Shown piece by piece: positions 1-5,822 of a stretch of DNA of 13,309 nt. Every line of letters begins with the position of its first letter. The first letter of the stretch is position 1. The notes under the pieces are model-generated. The model had not been told where the DNA came from and did not search any database. It worked only from the letters and a program-made list of their open reading frames with translations. The position numbers and the translations under genes were made by a program. Source of the DNA: an uncultured Ruminococcus sp. GTDB lineage: Bacteria; Bacillota; Clostridia; Oscillospirales; Ruminococcaceae. The DNA lies in NCBI GenBank assembly GCA_902464115.1, contig CABQIF010000053.1:1-13309 (forward strand), in the 5' to 3' direction.

Positions 1-956
1 GAATTCCAGTGCAGAAGATTACGACTGCTCAGCAGCAGCGATTAATGTCATTGGAACAGGAGTTGCAGCAGCAAATTATCGGGCATACTGCGGCAATTCG
101 GCAGCTTTCCGCTGCACTGATTCGTGCCAGAACGGGACTGCGAGAGGAAAACCGTCCAATCGGATGTTTTTTGTTTACAGGACCAACCGGTGTTGGAAAG
201 ACGGCTCTGGCGAAAGCAGCCGCTCTGCATTTGTTTGACGACAAAGATAGCCTGATCCGGTTTGATATGTCGGAATACATGGAAAAGCATACGGTTTCCA
301 AGCTGATTGGAGCACCGCCCGGATATGTGGGCTATGAAGAGGGCGGAACGCTGTGCGAACGGGTGCGGAAACGTCCATACTGTGTGATTCTTTTCGATGA
401 AATTGAAAAGGCACATCCAGACATCTGTAACATCCTGCTGCAAATTATGGAAGATGGTGTATTGAGCGATTCCAACGGCAGAAAAACAGATTTTACCAAC
501 GCCCTGTTGATTTTAACGTCTAACCTCGGCGGAACGGGAAGCAAGCCGCCGGCTGGATTTGTACAGACGGCACAGGCAACCAGTGAAACGGCTCTGCGGC
601 AGTATTTTTCACCGGAATTTTTAGGGCGGTTGGATGCAATCATTCCATTCCAGCCCCTGACACAGAAAGAACTCTGTCAGATTGCAGAAAAACAGCTGCA
701 AAATTTGCAAAAACGAATGGAACAACTTCATGTTCAGCTGCACTTCACACAAGAAGCGGTGCAGCAGCTTGCCCATGCACCGGATACCGGACGATATGGA
801 GCAAGACCGATGCGGCGATATCTGACAGAGGCAGTGGAAACGCAACTGGCACAGCAACTCTTGCAGAAAACCATTGCTGCGGGTGACCAAGTGCTGTTGT
901 CTGCAAACGAACACACATTTTCCCTGACCAAAGAAACCACGACCGTGCATTCTTAA
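1..956 (+). CDS. ClpA/ClpC-type AAA+ unfoldase, C-terminal part (5' end outside window)
   Basis: This is the second ATPase domain (D2) of a Clp/Hsp100 unfoldase, which uses ATP to thread proteins into the ClpP peptidase or to remodel them. The frame is open from base 3 and reads I-P-V-Q-K before the Clp core; the typical inter-domain motif is GIPVxKL, so the GTG at 9 is not the start and the N-terminal part lies upstream. Numbering from that GTG: Walker A GPTGVGKT 58-65, pore loop GYVG 105-108, Walker B VILFDE 126-131, sensor-1 TSN 170-172, arginine-finger segment EFLGRLD 203-209 and sensor-2 GARPMRR 264-270, all intact. AGF at 182-184, between sensor 1 and the arginine finger, sits where ClpA has IGL and ClpC has VGF, the ClpP-docking loop, which favours ClpA/ClpC over ClpB. 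The gene ends in TAA about 100 bases before sigK. The family call is secure; the exact subtype cannot be fixed without the N-terminal domain. Confidence 0.93.
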   Translation, partial: IPVQKITTAQQQRLMSLEQELQQQIIGHTAAIRQLSAALIRARTGLREENRPIGCFLFTGPTGVGKTALAKAAALHLFDDKDSLIRFDMSEYMEKHTVSKLIGAPPGYVGYEEGGTLCERVRKRPYCVILFDEIEKAHPDICNILLQIMEDGVLSDSNGRKTDFTNALLILTSNLGGTGSKPPAGFVQTAQATSETALRQYFSPEFLGRLDAIIPFQPLTQKELCQIAEKQLQNLQKRMEQLHVQLHFTQEAVQQLAHAPDTGRYGARPMRRYLTEAVETQLAQQLLQKTIAAGDQVLLSANEHTFSLTKETTTVHS

Positions 957-976
957 TCAAATTTGGATGCATGAGA

Positions 977-1056
977 AAAATCCCCTCTTTCTGCCATCAT
1001 ATGCGGACATAGGACAATTTCTTTCCGGCATATAGATGAGAGAAAGGGGGGATTTT
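977..1056 (+). promoter_or_regulatory. Long hairpin covering the sigK ribosome-binding site
   Basis: Bases 977-992 pair with 1041-1056 over 16 consecutive positions, with a single G-T wobble (986/1047). Inside, 995-998 pairs with 1035-1038, 999-1003 with 1029-1033, and 1004-1007 with 1024-1027, giving a nested stem with small bulges. The right arm contains the purine-rich ribosome site AGAAAGGGGGG (1041-1051), and the stem ends one base before the ATG at 1058. In RNA this would hide the ribosome site on any message reading in from upstream. The flanking A and T runs (977-980, 1053-1056) also allow a terminator role for the Clp gene, although only four T follow the G run. The pairing is directly seen; the regulatory role is inferred. 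Confidence 0.7.
1008..1037 (+). promoter_or_regulatory. Possible SigE-type sporulation promoter for sigK
   Basis: CATAGG (1008-1013) resembles the CATATT part of a SigE -35 box. After 15 bases comes CATATAGAT (1029-1037), which resembles the CATA-starting -10 of SigE/SigK promoters with one extra base. In B. subtilis sigK is transcribed by SigE with SpoIIID. No sigma-A type promoter was found in the gap. The match is imperfect and lies within the hairpin sequence, so confidence is low. Confidence 0.25.
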
Positions 1057-1057
1057 G

Positions 1058-1753
1058 ATGTTTTTATCCGCATTATTTCAACAGCTGCTCTGTTTTTTTC
1101 TGCACGTGGAAACCTCTGGAGCGTTCCGCAAGCCGCTCTCACAAAAAGAAGAACTGCGATGTTTTCAGCAGATGCGAACAGGAGATGCGACAGCACGGGA
1201 AAAACTCATTCTGCATAATATGCGGCTCGTTGCACACATTATCAAAAAATATTACACCAATCAGGCGGAGCAGGAAGACTTGCTTTCCATCGGAACAGTT
1301 GGACTGATGAAAGCCGTTTCTACATTTGACTATGAAAAGGGAGCACGGTTTGCGACTTATGCCAGCCGCTGCATTGAAAATGAAATCTTAATGCATTTCC
1401 GCACCTGCCGGAAACAGGGAGATGCCATTTCCATGGCAGAGCCGATTGATACGGATAAAGATGGCAACCAGCTGACGTTGCTGGACATCATCGAGGATGG
1501 CTGTGACATTCAGGAACAGGTGGCATCACAAATGCAGATTCAGCAGCTCTACCAGTTTTTACAGCAAAAGCTGACACCACGGGAAGTGGATATTCTGGTG
1601 CATCGCTATGGATTGTATGGGCAGATTCCCATGACACAGCGAGAAGTTGCCAAGAAGATGGGCATTTCCCGTTCATATGTTTCCCGTCTGGAAAAACGGG
1701 CAATCGCCATGCTGCGGAAACAGTACGATCAAACGCCTTTTTCCGGTTTTTGA
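1058..1753 (+). CDS. sigK: RNA polymerase sporulation sigma factor SigK (pro-form)
   Basis: Late mother-cell sigma factor that directs RNA polymerase to coat and maturation genes during sporulation. The protein has 231 residues. A hydrophobic N-terminus (about 1-15) is followed by GAFRKPLSQKEE, which aligns with the start of mature SigK, so a short inhibitory pro-sequence is present. Region 2 is clear: the RLVAHIIKKYY segment near 56-66, then DLLSIGTVGLMKA (74-86), FATYASRCIENEILMHFR (98-115). Region 4 carries a helix-turn-helix, MTQREVAKKMGISRSYVSRL (192-211). The ATG at 1058 is chosen over the TTG directly before it because of the strong ribosome site at 1041-1051. The frame is continuous, so no skin-type element interrupts it. 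The last 25 bases overlap the convergent VanZ-like gene. SigK is favoured over SigE/SigG by the N-terminal arrangement and the ISRSYVSRLEKRA signature. Confidence 0.93.
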   Translation: MFLSALFQQLLCFFLHVETSGAFRKPLSQKEELRCFQQMRTGDATAREKLILHNMRLVAHIIKKYYTNQAEQEDLLSIGTVGLMKAVSTFDYEKGARFATYASRCIENEILMHFRTCRKQGDAISMAEPIDTDKDGNQLTLLDIIEDGCDIQEQVASQMQIQQLYQFLQQKLTPREVDILVHRYGLYGQIPMTQREVAKKMGISRSYVSRLEKRAIAMLRKQYDQTPFSGF

Positions 1754-2244
1754 TGTCGCTGGTCGGCACGATAGACGAAAAAGAGCAAAATCAGACTGCC
1801 CAGCAGTGCTCCGCAGCTGTCAATTCCAATATCGAGCAGCCTGCCGGTTCTGCCCGGAACAAACAGTTGATGGAATTCGTCTGTGGTGGCATAGAAAATG
1901 CAAAATGCCCACGCACAGAACCAGCCTGCGGAAAGGGAACGGCTTTTCTTCTGGCAATACGTCATCATCGTTGCACAAGAGAGCAGCCCCAAGATGAAAT
2001 ATAGCGTAAAATGAGCGATTTTTCGGATGAGAAACGCCATGGAAGTGTGTGTGCTGCTCTCTAAGTCCATTGCATCTGCTGGAATCCAAGCGGTGCAAAT
2101 TTCTGCAATTTTATGTAAAACGCCATTGCTAACTGCGTTCGATTGTGTTGCATCCTGTGCAGAGAAGCAGAAAATCACAACACACCATAAAAGCGTACAG
2201 CAGAACCAGAAACTGGAACGCTGATAAAATTTTTGTGTTTGCAT
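1729..2244 (-). CDS. VanZ-like family membrane protein
   Basis: Small integral membrane protein of 171 residues. It has the usual VanZ-family signatures: CFSAQ at 26-30 at the end of the first membrane helix, RKIAHFTLYFILG at 74-86, DEFHQLFVPGR at 122-132, and D138 followed by GIDSCGALLG in the last helix. Four membrane segments are apparent (about 12-28, 75-96, 106-120, 140-158). VanZ itself gives low-level teicoplanin resistance in the vanA cluster, but most chromosomal relatives have no established function, and no vanHAX genes are nearby. The ATG at 2244 is preceded by an AAGAAGG ribosome site and lies downstream of the promoter at 2278-2306; a TTG at 2298 would fall inside that promoter and is rejected. 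The gene ends inside the 3' end of sigK on the other strand. Confidence 0.88.
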   Translation of the reverse strand: MQTQKFYQRSSFWFCCTLLWCVVIFCFSAQDATQSNAVSNGVLHKIAEICTAWIPADAMDLESSTHTSMAFLIRKIAHFTLYFILGLLSCATMMTYCQKKSRSLSAGWFCAWAFCIFYATTDEFHQLFVPGRTGRLLDIGIDSCGALLGSLILLFFVYRADQRHQKPEKGV

Positions 2245-2277
2245 CAGCAAAAAACCTTCTTTCTCAATGATGCTCTT

Positions 2278-2306
2278 ATTATACACAGATTCCGGCAAAA
2301 AGTAAA
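2278..2306 (-). promoter_or_regulatory. Sigma-A type promoter for the VanZ-like gene
   Basis: On the minus strand, TTTACT (2306-2301), a 17-base spacer, and a perfect TATAAT (2283-2278). Transcription would begin near 2271, leaving a leader of about 27 bases with the ribosome site before the ATG at 2244. This fixes the start codon choice. Confidence 0.7.
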
Positions 2307-2318
2307 GAGCTGGGGAAC

Positions 2319-2347
2319 GAATTTGTAAGGGATTTTTTTACAAATTC
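2319..2347. repeat. Perfect 10-bp inverted repeat between divergent promoters
   Basis: GAATTTGTAA (2319-2328) and TTACAAATTC (2338-2347) are exact reverse complements around a 9-base centre. The dyad lies between the VanZ-like promoter (2278-2306, leftward) and the membrane-protein promoter (2432-2460, rightward), where neither transcript reaches. A DNA operator is therefore at least as likely as an RNA hairpin. The rest of 2348-2431 shows nothing recognisable. Confidence 0.75.
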
Positions 2348-2431
2348 TGACGAACAAGCGAAAAATGGTTGGATTTTCCAGAGGCAACAGAAAAAGAAAC
2401 TGCAATTCGTATGATTTTTTTAGAATAGGAC

Positions 2432-2460
2432 TTGTCACAACCAGAAAAAAATGTTATAAT
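2432..2460 (+). promoter_or_regulatory. Sigma-A type promoter for the membrane protein at 2521
   Basis: TTGTCA (2432-2437), 17-base spacer, TATAAT (2455-2460). The expected transcript start is near 2467, about 54 bases ahead of the chosen ATG. It excludes the in-frame ATG at 2365, which lies upstream of the promoter. Confidence 0.8.
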
Positions 2461-2497
2461 AACAGAGAAGTATGTCTTGATCTTTTTCAGTCGGATA

Positions 2498-2505
2498 GAA
2501 AGGAG
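2498..2505 (+). promoter_or_regulatory. Ribosome-binding site with unusually long spacing
   Basis: GAAAGGAG ends at 2505, 15 bases before the ATG at 2521. No ATG, GTG or TTG in this frame lies closer. Between them, bases 2507-2519 can form a very small hairpin with a GTTC loop, which might bring the two together; this is speculative. Confidence 0.5.
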
Positions 2506-2520
2506 TTCCCGTTCGGTGAT

Positions 2521-3459
2521 ATGCCGGACTGGAAAAAACGCATTATGGAACAAACGCAAAATCTTGGACGAAAACGTGCGATGTCCGTCATTAGCTTGTT
2601 ATATTTTCTGCTGATTGTAGCATTGGCGGTGCTCAGCTTTTTTTATACGGTGGAAGTTCCGCAAAAGGCAGCTTGCTGTGTGGTTTTGATCGCCATTTCC
2701 GGCGGTGCACTGGCAGCGATGCTCTATTCCAGAAAACAGGTGCTGACGAAAATATGCAGCGTGTTGCTGTTGCCATTTTTATTGCCATCTGTGCTGCTCT
2801 GTTTCGGAGAGTGGGAAGTGCTAGTCCCTTTGGTCGTGACGGCTCTGCTGGCATTTTTCCTATGTGGCTGTACCGAAACGATTAAAACCGTCTTTGGAAC
2901 GATTTTCCTGCTGCTGTATGTGCTTGGCTCGCTGGCGTATTTCTTAGGTAGTTCGCTGTTCTCTACATCTATGGCATCAACCGTTGTGGATAGCGGTATT
3001 TCGCCTTCTCGTAAGTATCGGTATGAAGTCGTCAATACCGAGGACAGCTCCAACGGCAGCACTGCCGTGACCGTAGAGCCGAATAATTATGATGTAAACT
3101 TGGGCGTTCTGGAATTTCGGGCAGAGGGCTATGAACGGACGGTTTCGCTGGAACGACCCATGCAGGAAGAAACGGTTGTTCGCTGGGAAACCCAGACCCG
3201 TCAGCAGATTACCGAAGAATTGCTGACCATTTCCGAAGATGTCACGTTGCAGCTGCCGGCAAGCGACCGGAAAGCGTTGGGCTATGATGAAGACGCTACC
3301 ATTTATCTGCGGAATCTGACCGATCAGGATTTAGAGCGGCTGGGCGTTCCGCAGAACAATGATGTCATGTATGTAAATGACCAAGTTTGTTTCCGGTCTT
3401 ACATTGCAATTCTGGAGGATTATTTCTCTCCATCCAAACACGCAATTTCTGCTTTTTGA
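2521..3459 (+). CDS. Multi-spanning membrane protein with C-terminal extracytoplasmic domain, function unknown
   Basis: I do not recognise a named family with confidence. The 312-residue product has a short charged cytoplasmic start (1-20), then about five hydrophobic segments (roughly 21-42, 49-68, 78-95, 98-116, 122-146), and a soluble C-terminal half (150-312), probably outside the membrane. The soluble part begins SPSRKYRYEVVNTED (161-175), reminiscent of 'SPDGKY' segments in small lipid-anchored or membrane domains such as DUF5412; that likeness is a weak memory-based suggestion. No catalytic motif is visible. The start at 2521 is set by the promoter just upstream and the GAAAGGAG site, although the spacing is long; ATG 2548 is a less supported alternative. 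It stands alone as a single-gene unit with its own promoter and a strong terminator. Confidence 0.8.
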   Translation: MPDWKKRIMEQTQNLGRKRAMSVISLLYFLLIVALAVLSFFYTVEVPQKAACCVVLIAISGGALAAMLYSRKQVLTKICSVLLLPFLLPSVLLCFGEWEVLVPLVVTALLAFFLCGCTETIKTVFGTIFLLLYVLGSLAYFLGSSLFSTSMASTVVDSGISPSRKYRYEVVNTEDSSNGSTAVTVEPNNYDVNLGVLEFRAEGYERTVSLERPMQEETVVRWETQTRQQITEELLTISEDVTLQLPASDRKALGYDEDATIYLRNLTDQDLERLGVPQNNDVMYVNDQVCFRSYIAILEDYFSPSKHAISAF

Positions 3460-3480
3460 TCGGGCAGGGGTATCAAAGAG

Positions 3481-3514
3481 AAAAAACGGACATCTTGACC
3501 AGTGTCCGTTTTTT
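3481..3514 (+). terminator. Intrinsic terminator after the membrane protein gene
   Basis: AAAAAACGGACA (3481-3492) pairs perfectly with TGTCCGTTTTTT (3503-3514) around a 10-base loop, ending in six T. With the A run on the left arm it could act in both directions, but the only gene ending here is the one at 2521-3459. Confidence 0.9.
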
Positions 3515-3589
3515 CTGTTTCAACGAATCACAGCAAGGATTCTTTCACCGCTATAGGTGGTGAGAGAAATTGCAAATCAGAACGGGAAC

Positions 3590-3691
3590 GTCAGTGGCGG
3601 GCAGAGAGAAATCGGTATCCCCACTGACACGAGGCAAACTACAGTCAGCTCTCTGCTGACAGATCAGACTCTGTGAAATGACCGACTGTGG
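3590..3691 (+). promoter_or_regulatory. Structured leader with competing stems ahead of ybaK
   Basis: GTCAGTGG (3590-3597) pairs with CCACTGAC (3621-3628). GTCAGC (3644-3649) pairs with GCTGAC (3655-3660). CTACAGTC (3639-3646) pairs with GACTGTGG (3684-3691, one wobble), and ACAGA (3659-3663) with TCTGT (3670-3674). GTCAG occurs twice and CTGAC twice, so the pairs can be exchanged, and the second and third stems exclude each other. This is the layout of a leader switch, but it matches no riboswitch or T-box I know: no GGGTGG-type T-box sequence is present. No convincing promoter was found in 3515-3589. Confidence 0.35.
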
Positions 3692-3721
3692 ATGGAAATA
3701 AATTGAAAGGAACGATGAAAC

Positions 3722-4207
3722 ATGGCAAAGGAAAAATTAGAGAAAACCAATGCGATCCGGATTTTGGAACGGGAAAAGGTTTCCTATCAGCACCGCAGCT
3801 GGCCAGCTGCGACAAAAGAGAATACGGGTGTAGAATTGGCACAAGCACTCGGGCAGCCACCGGAACAGGTATTTAAAACGCTGGTTACGGTCGGGAAATC
3901 CGGAAATCATTATGTTTTTATGCTTCCTGTTGCAGAAACGCTGCATCTGAAAAAAGCAGCGACTGCCGTCGGGGAAAAAGCAGTTTCTATGATTAAGGAG
4001 AAAGAATTGCTGCCGTTGACCGGATATGTACACGGCGGTTGTTCTCCCATCGGCATGAAAAAGCTGTTTCCAACTGTTATTCATGAAAGTGCCCTGCAAT
4101 TTGATACGATTTTATGCAGTGCTGGGAAAATTGGGCATCAGTTGGAAGTTTCCCCGTTGGATATTCAGAAAGTGACAGGCTGCACCTTTGCAGATATTAT
4201 TGAGTAA
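3722..4207 (+). CDS. ybaK: Cys-tRNA(Pro)/Cys-tRNA(Cys) deacylase, YbaK/EbsC family
   Basis: Cytoplasmic trans-editing enzyme that hydrolyses cysteine mis-charged onto tRNA(Pro) by prolyl-tRNA synthetase. The 161 residues match the usual length of about 155-160. The family signature GYVHGGCSPIGMKK is at 101-114, and the conserved lysine in VFKTLV (K52) corresponds to the functional lysine near position 46 of the studied YbaK proteins. The start ATG at 3722 has a GAAAGGA site about 10 bases upstream. The gene follows a roughly 200-base leader with competing stems, so RNA-level control is possible. It ends exactly where the convergent flippase gene ends (TAA to 4207, the other stop from 4208), leaving no space for an independent terminator. 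ProRS and aaRS genes are absent from the window. Confidence 0.93.
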   Translation: MAKEKLEKTNAIRILEREKVSYQHRSWPAATKENTGVELAQALGQPPEQVFKTLVTVGKSGNHYVFMLPVAETLHLKKAATAVGEKAVSMIKEKELLPLTGYVHGGCSPIGMKKLFPTVIHESALQFDTILCSAGKIGHQLEVSPLDIQKVTGCTFADIIE

Positions 4208-5719
4208 TCAGGCGGAAGCGCAGGCGTGCTGTTTTTTGGAGAGCAGTGGAATGGCAGTGATTTTCCCGTAACTTTTGAGCAAAGCGTAATCAATGAGAAT
4301 AGCAGGCAGCAGACAAATCCATGCGAACTGCATGCCGTGCAGCAACCGCAGTCCACAAAGTGGCACTTGAAATGCTAATGCTGCTGCAAACAGCGGAAAT
4401 CCGACATCACTCCAGAACGAAAAGCGAATACGGGCAGTTTTGCAGGTTTTCCAGAGGCGGAAACAGTTTCCACAAACATTGCTGGCATAGTAGGAGAGCA
4501 CGATTCCGTAAAAGCCAAATTTTGGAATACAAATCAAAACAATTGCGATCCGAATGGTGTATTCTGCTAAGTAGTTGAGGGAGGAGAATGACTGCTGCCC
4601 CATGCCCTTCAAGAGGGCTTCCAAGACGATTTCCAAATAGATAAAGGGCACAACAGGAGCTAATAGGCGAATCAAATAACCTGCTAATGCTCCGCCATCT
4701 AACAATGTGCCGATGAGATCGCCATATAACAGCAATCCAGCAGCAATAAAAATAGAGAGCTGCAACGTTTTCTGGATGACTGCTTTTGTCAGCCGCTGCA
4801 AGTGGGCTTGGTTGTTGGCAGCCGTTGCACGGGCAGCTTCGGTAATTAAGATGCCAGATAAAGCACAGAGAATGGTAGACGGGAAAAATAGCACCGGAAT
4901 CACGATCGCTTCAAATGTGCCGAACTGGCTCAGTGCCAATTCTGTGGAGTTTCCAGCTTGCCGGAGTGTGACCGGAATCAAAGCATCGTTGGTGCTGCTC
5001 AGGGCAGCTGTTAAGCATCCGCCGAATAAAACGGGTATCGCTGCATGAATGTATCTGCCAAAAGAGAGCGAACAGATACCCGTACGGGGCAGGCGGCTTC
5101 TCCAGCAGAACCAGAGCAGGCAGAAAAAGCCTAGAATCGTGCTGCATCCGGTACTATATGCCATTGCCATGCAGACAGAGGCATTCGTATGAACAGATTG
5201 CAGCTGCAACAACAGCATGAGCACACCGCAGCGACTCAGACATTCGACAATATCGCAGATGGCAGGGTCTGCCACCCGACAGACGGCATTCAAATAGCCC
5301 TTTAAACAGGAACAAACACCGCCCAGTGGTAAAATCAGTGTAAAGATGCGGACAGCAGCAGCGAGGTCTGCACTTTTCAGGAATCGCAGGCTCAGCGGTT
5401 CAGCACTGCAAAAAATCAGGGCAGAAACCGGAATCCCCAGCAGCAGACAAAACCCAATGGCATAGCCTAAAACACGGTTGGGGTTGCCGTTGGGCTTTCC
5501 CAACTCCTCCGATACAAAGCGGCTGGTGCAGAGAAAGCCGTTGCCGTTGGCAGCGACCGCAGCCAGCTGAAAAAAAGAGCCGGTCAATGCGACAATCCCG
5601 ACGGTTGCAGCACCAATGCGGTGCGTGAGCCAGACGTTTAGCAATAAACTTACCCATTCCAGAAAAAACTGTACCACGGTCAATTGAATGGTATCTTTGA
5701 GAATACTTTTTCGTTGCAT
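4208..5719 (-). CDS. SpoVB/MurJ-like MOP-superfamily flippase (polysaccharide or lipid-linked precursor exporter)
   Basis: Integral membrane protein of 503 residues with about 12-14 hydrophobic segments over its whole length and no soluble domain. The N-terminus, a short basic start (MQRKSILKDTIQLT) followed by hydrophobic helices with GAATVGIVALTGSFFQLAA, resembles SpoVB-type transporters of the MOP superfamily, which move lipid-linked sugar precursors across the membrane; SpoVB is needed for the spore cortex in B. subtilis. The length also fits SpoVB (about 518 residues). A GGAGGG site 5 bases before the ATG at 5719 supports the start. A SigE-like promoter is possible at 5749-5777. MATE-type drug exporters share the fold, so the substrate is not certain; cell-wall or spore envelope precursors are inferred from the family and the nearby sigK and vanY-type genes. 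It abuts ybaK tail to tail. Confidence 0.82.
   Translation of the reverse strand: MQRKSILKDTIQLTVVQFFLEWVSLLLNVWLTHRIGAATVGIVALTGSFFQLAAVAANGNGFLCTSRFVSEELGKPNGNPNRVLGYAIGFCLLLGIPVSALIFCSAEPLSLRFLKSADLAAAVRIFTLILPLGGVCSCLKGYLNAVCRVADPAICDIVECLSRCGVLMLLLQLQSVHTNASVCMAMAYSTGCSTILGFFCLLWFCWRSRLPRTGICSLSFGRYIHAAIPVLFGGCLTAALSSTNDALIPVTLRQAGNSTELALSQFGTFEAIVIPVLFFPSTILCALSGILITEAARATAANNQAHLQRLTKAVIQKTLQLSIFIAAGLLLYGDLIGTLLDGGALAGYLIRLLAPVVPFIYLEIVLEALLKGMGQQSFSSLNYLAEYTIRIAIVLICIPKFGFYGIVLSYYASNVCGNCFRLWKTCKTARIRFSFWSDVGFPLFAAALAFQVPLCGLRLLHGMQFAWICLLPAILIDYALLKSYGKITAIPLLSKKQHACASA
4217..4237 (+). terminator. Possible weak terminator for ybaK inside the end of the flippase gene
   Basis: AGCGC (4217-4221) and GTGCT (4226-4230, one wobble) form a 5-bp stem with a 4-base loop, followed within one base by six T (4232-4237). 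This is the first terminator-like element after the ybaK stop on the plus strand. It is short and lies in the coding end of the opposing gene. Confidence 0.35.
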
Positions 5720-5748
5720 GAAGTCCCTCCTGTCTATGGGTTTGGTTT

Positions 5749-5777
5749 AGTTTATGCAGGAGGACGGGGGTTCATGA
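5749..5777 (-). promoter_or_regulatory. Possible SigE-type promoter for the flippase gene
   Basis: On the minus strand, TCATGAA (5777-5771), a 14-base spacer and CATAAACT (5756-5749), similar to a SigE -35/-10 pair (K-M-ATATT, 13-15 bases, CATA-x-A-x-T). The -10 is good and the -35 is poor. No better sigma-A promoter was found in 5720-5822. Confidence 0.27.
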
Positions 5778-5822
5778 ATGATGAAATTACGGTGCAGGGG
5801 AATAAAATGGGATACAAAACAG

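Noticed and set aside
1..6. EcoRI recognition site GAATTC exactly at the left edge, suggesting a clone end
   Set aside because: The coding frame runs naturally through it, and a single six-base site at the edge may be chance.
9..11. GTG as start of the first gene
   Set aside because: The frame is open to the window edge and reads the inter-domain I-P-V-x-K motif of Clp proteins, so the real start is upstream.
1055..1057. TTG start for sigK
   Set aside because: The ATG immediately after it (1058) has normal spacing from the ribosome site.
2245..2298. Upstream TTG start for the VanZ-like gene
   Set aside because: It lies inside the promoter (2278-2306); the ATG at 2244 has its own ribosome site.
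2365..2520. N-terminal extension of the membrane protein from ATG 2365
   Set aside because: The extension lies partly upstream of the promoter at 2432-2460, has no ribosome site and reads as unlike a protein start.
3515..3721. T-box, c-di-GMP or other known riboswitch before ybaK
   Set aside because: GGTGG at 3556-3560 is at the wrong end for a T-box, and CACGAGGCAAAC (3627-3638) only partly resembles the c-di-GMP motif; the other conserved segments are missing.
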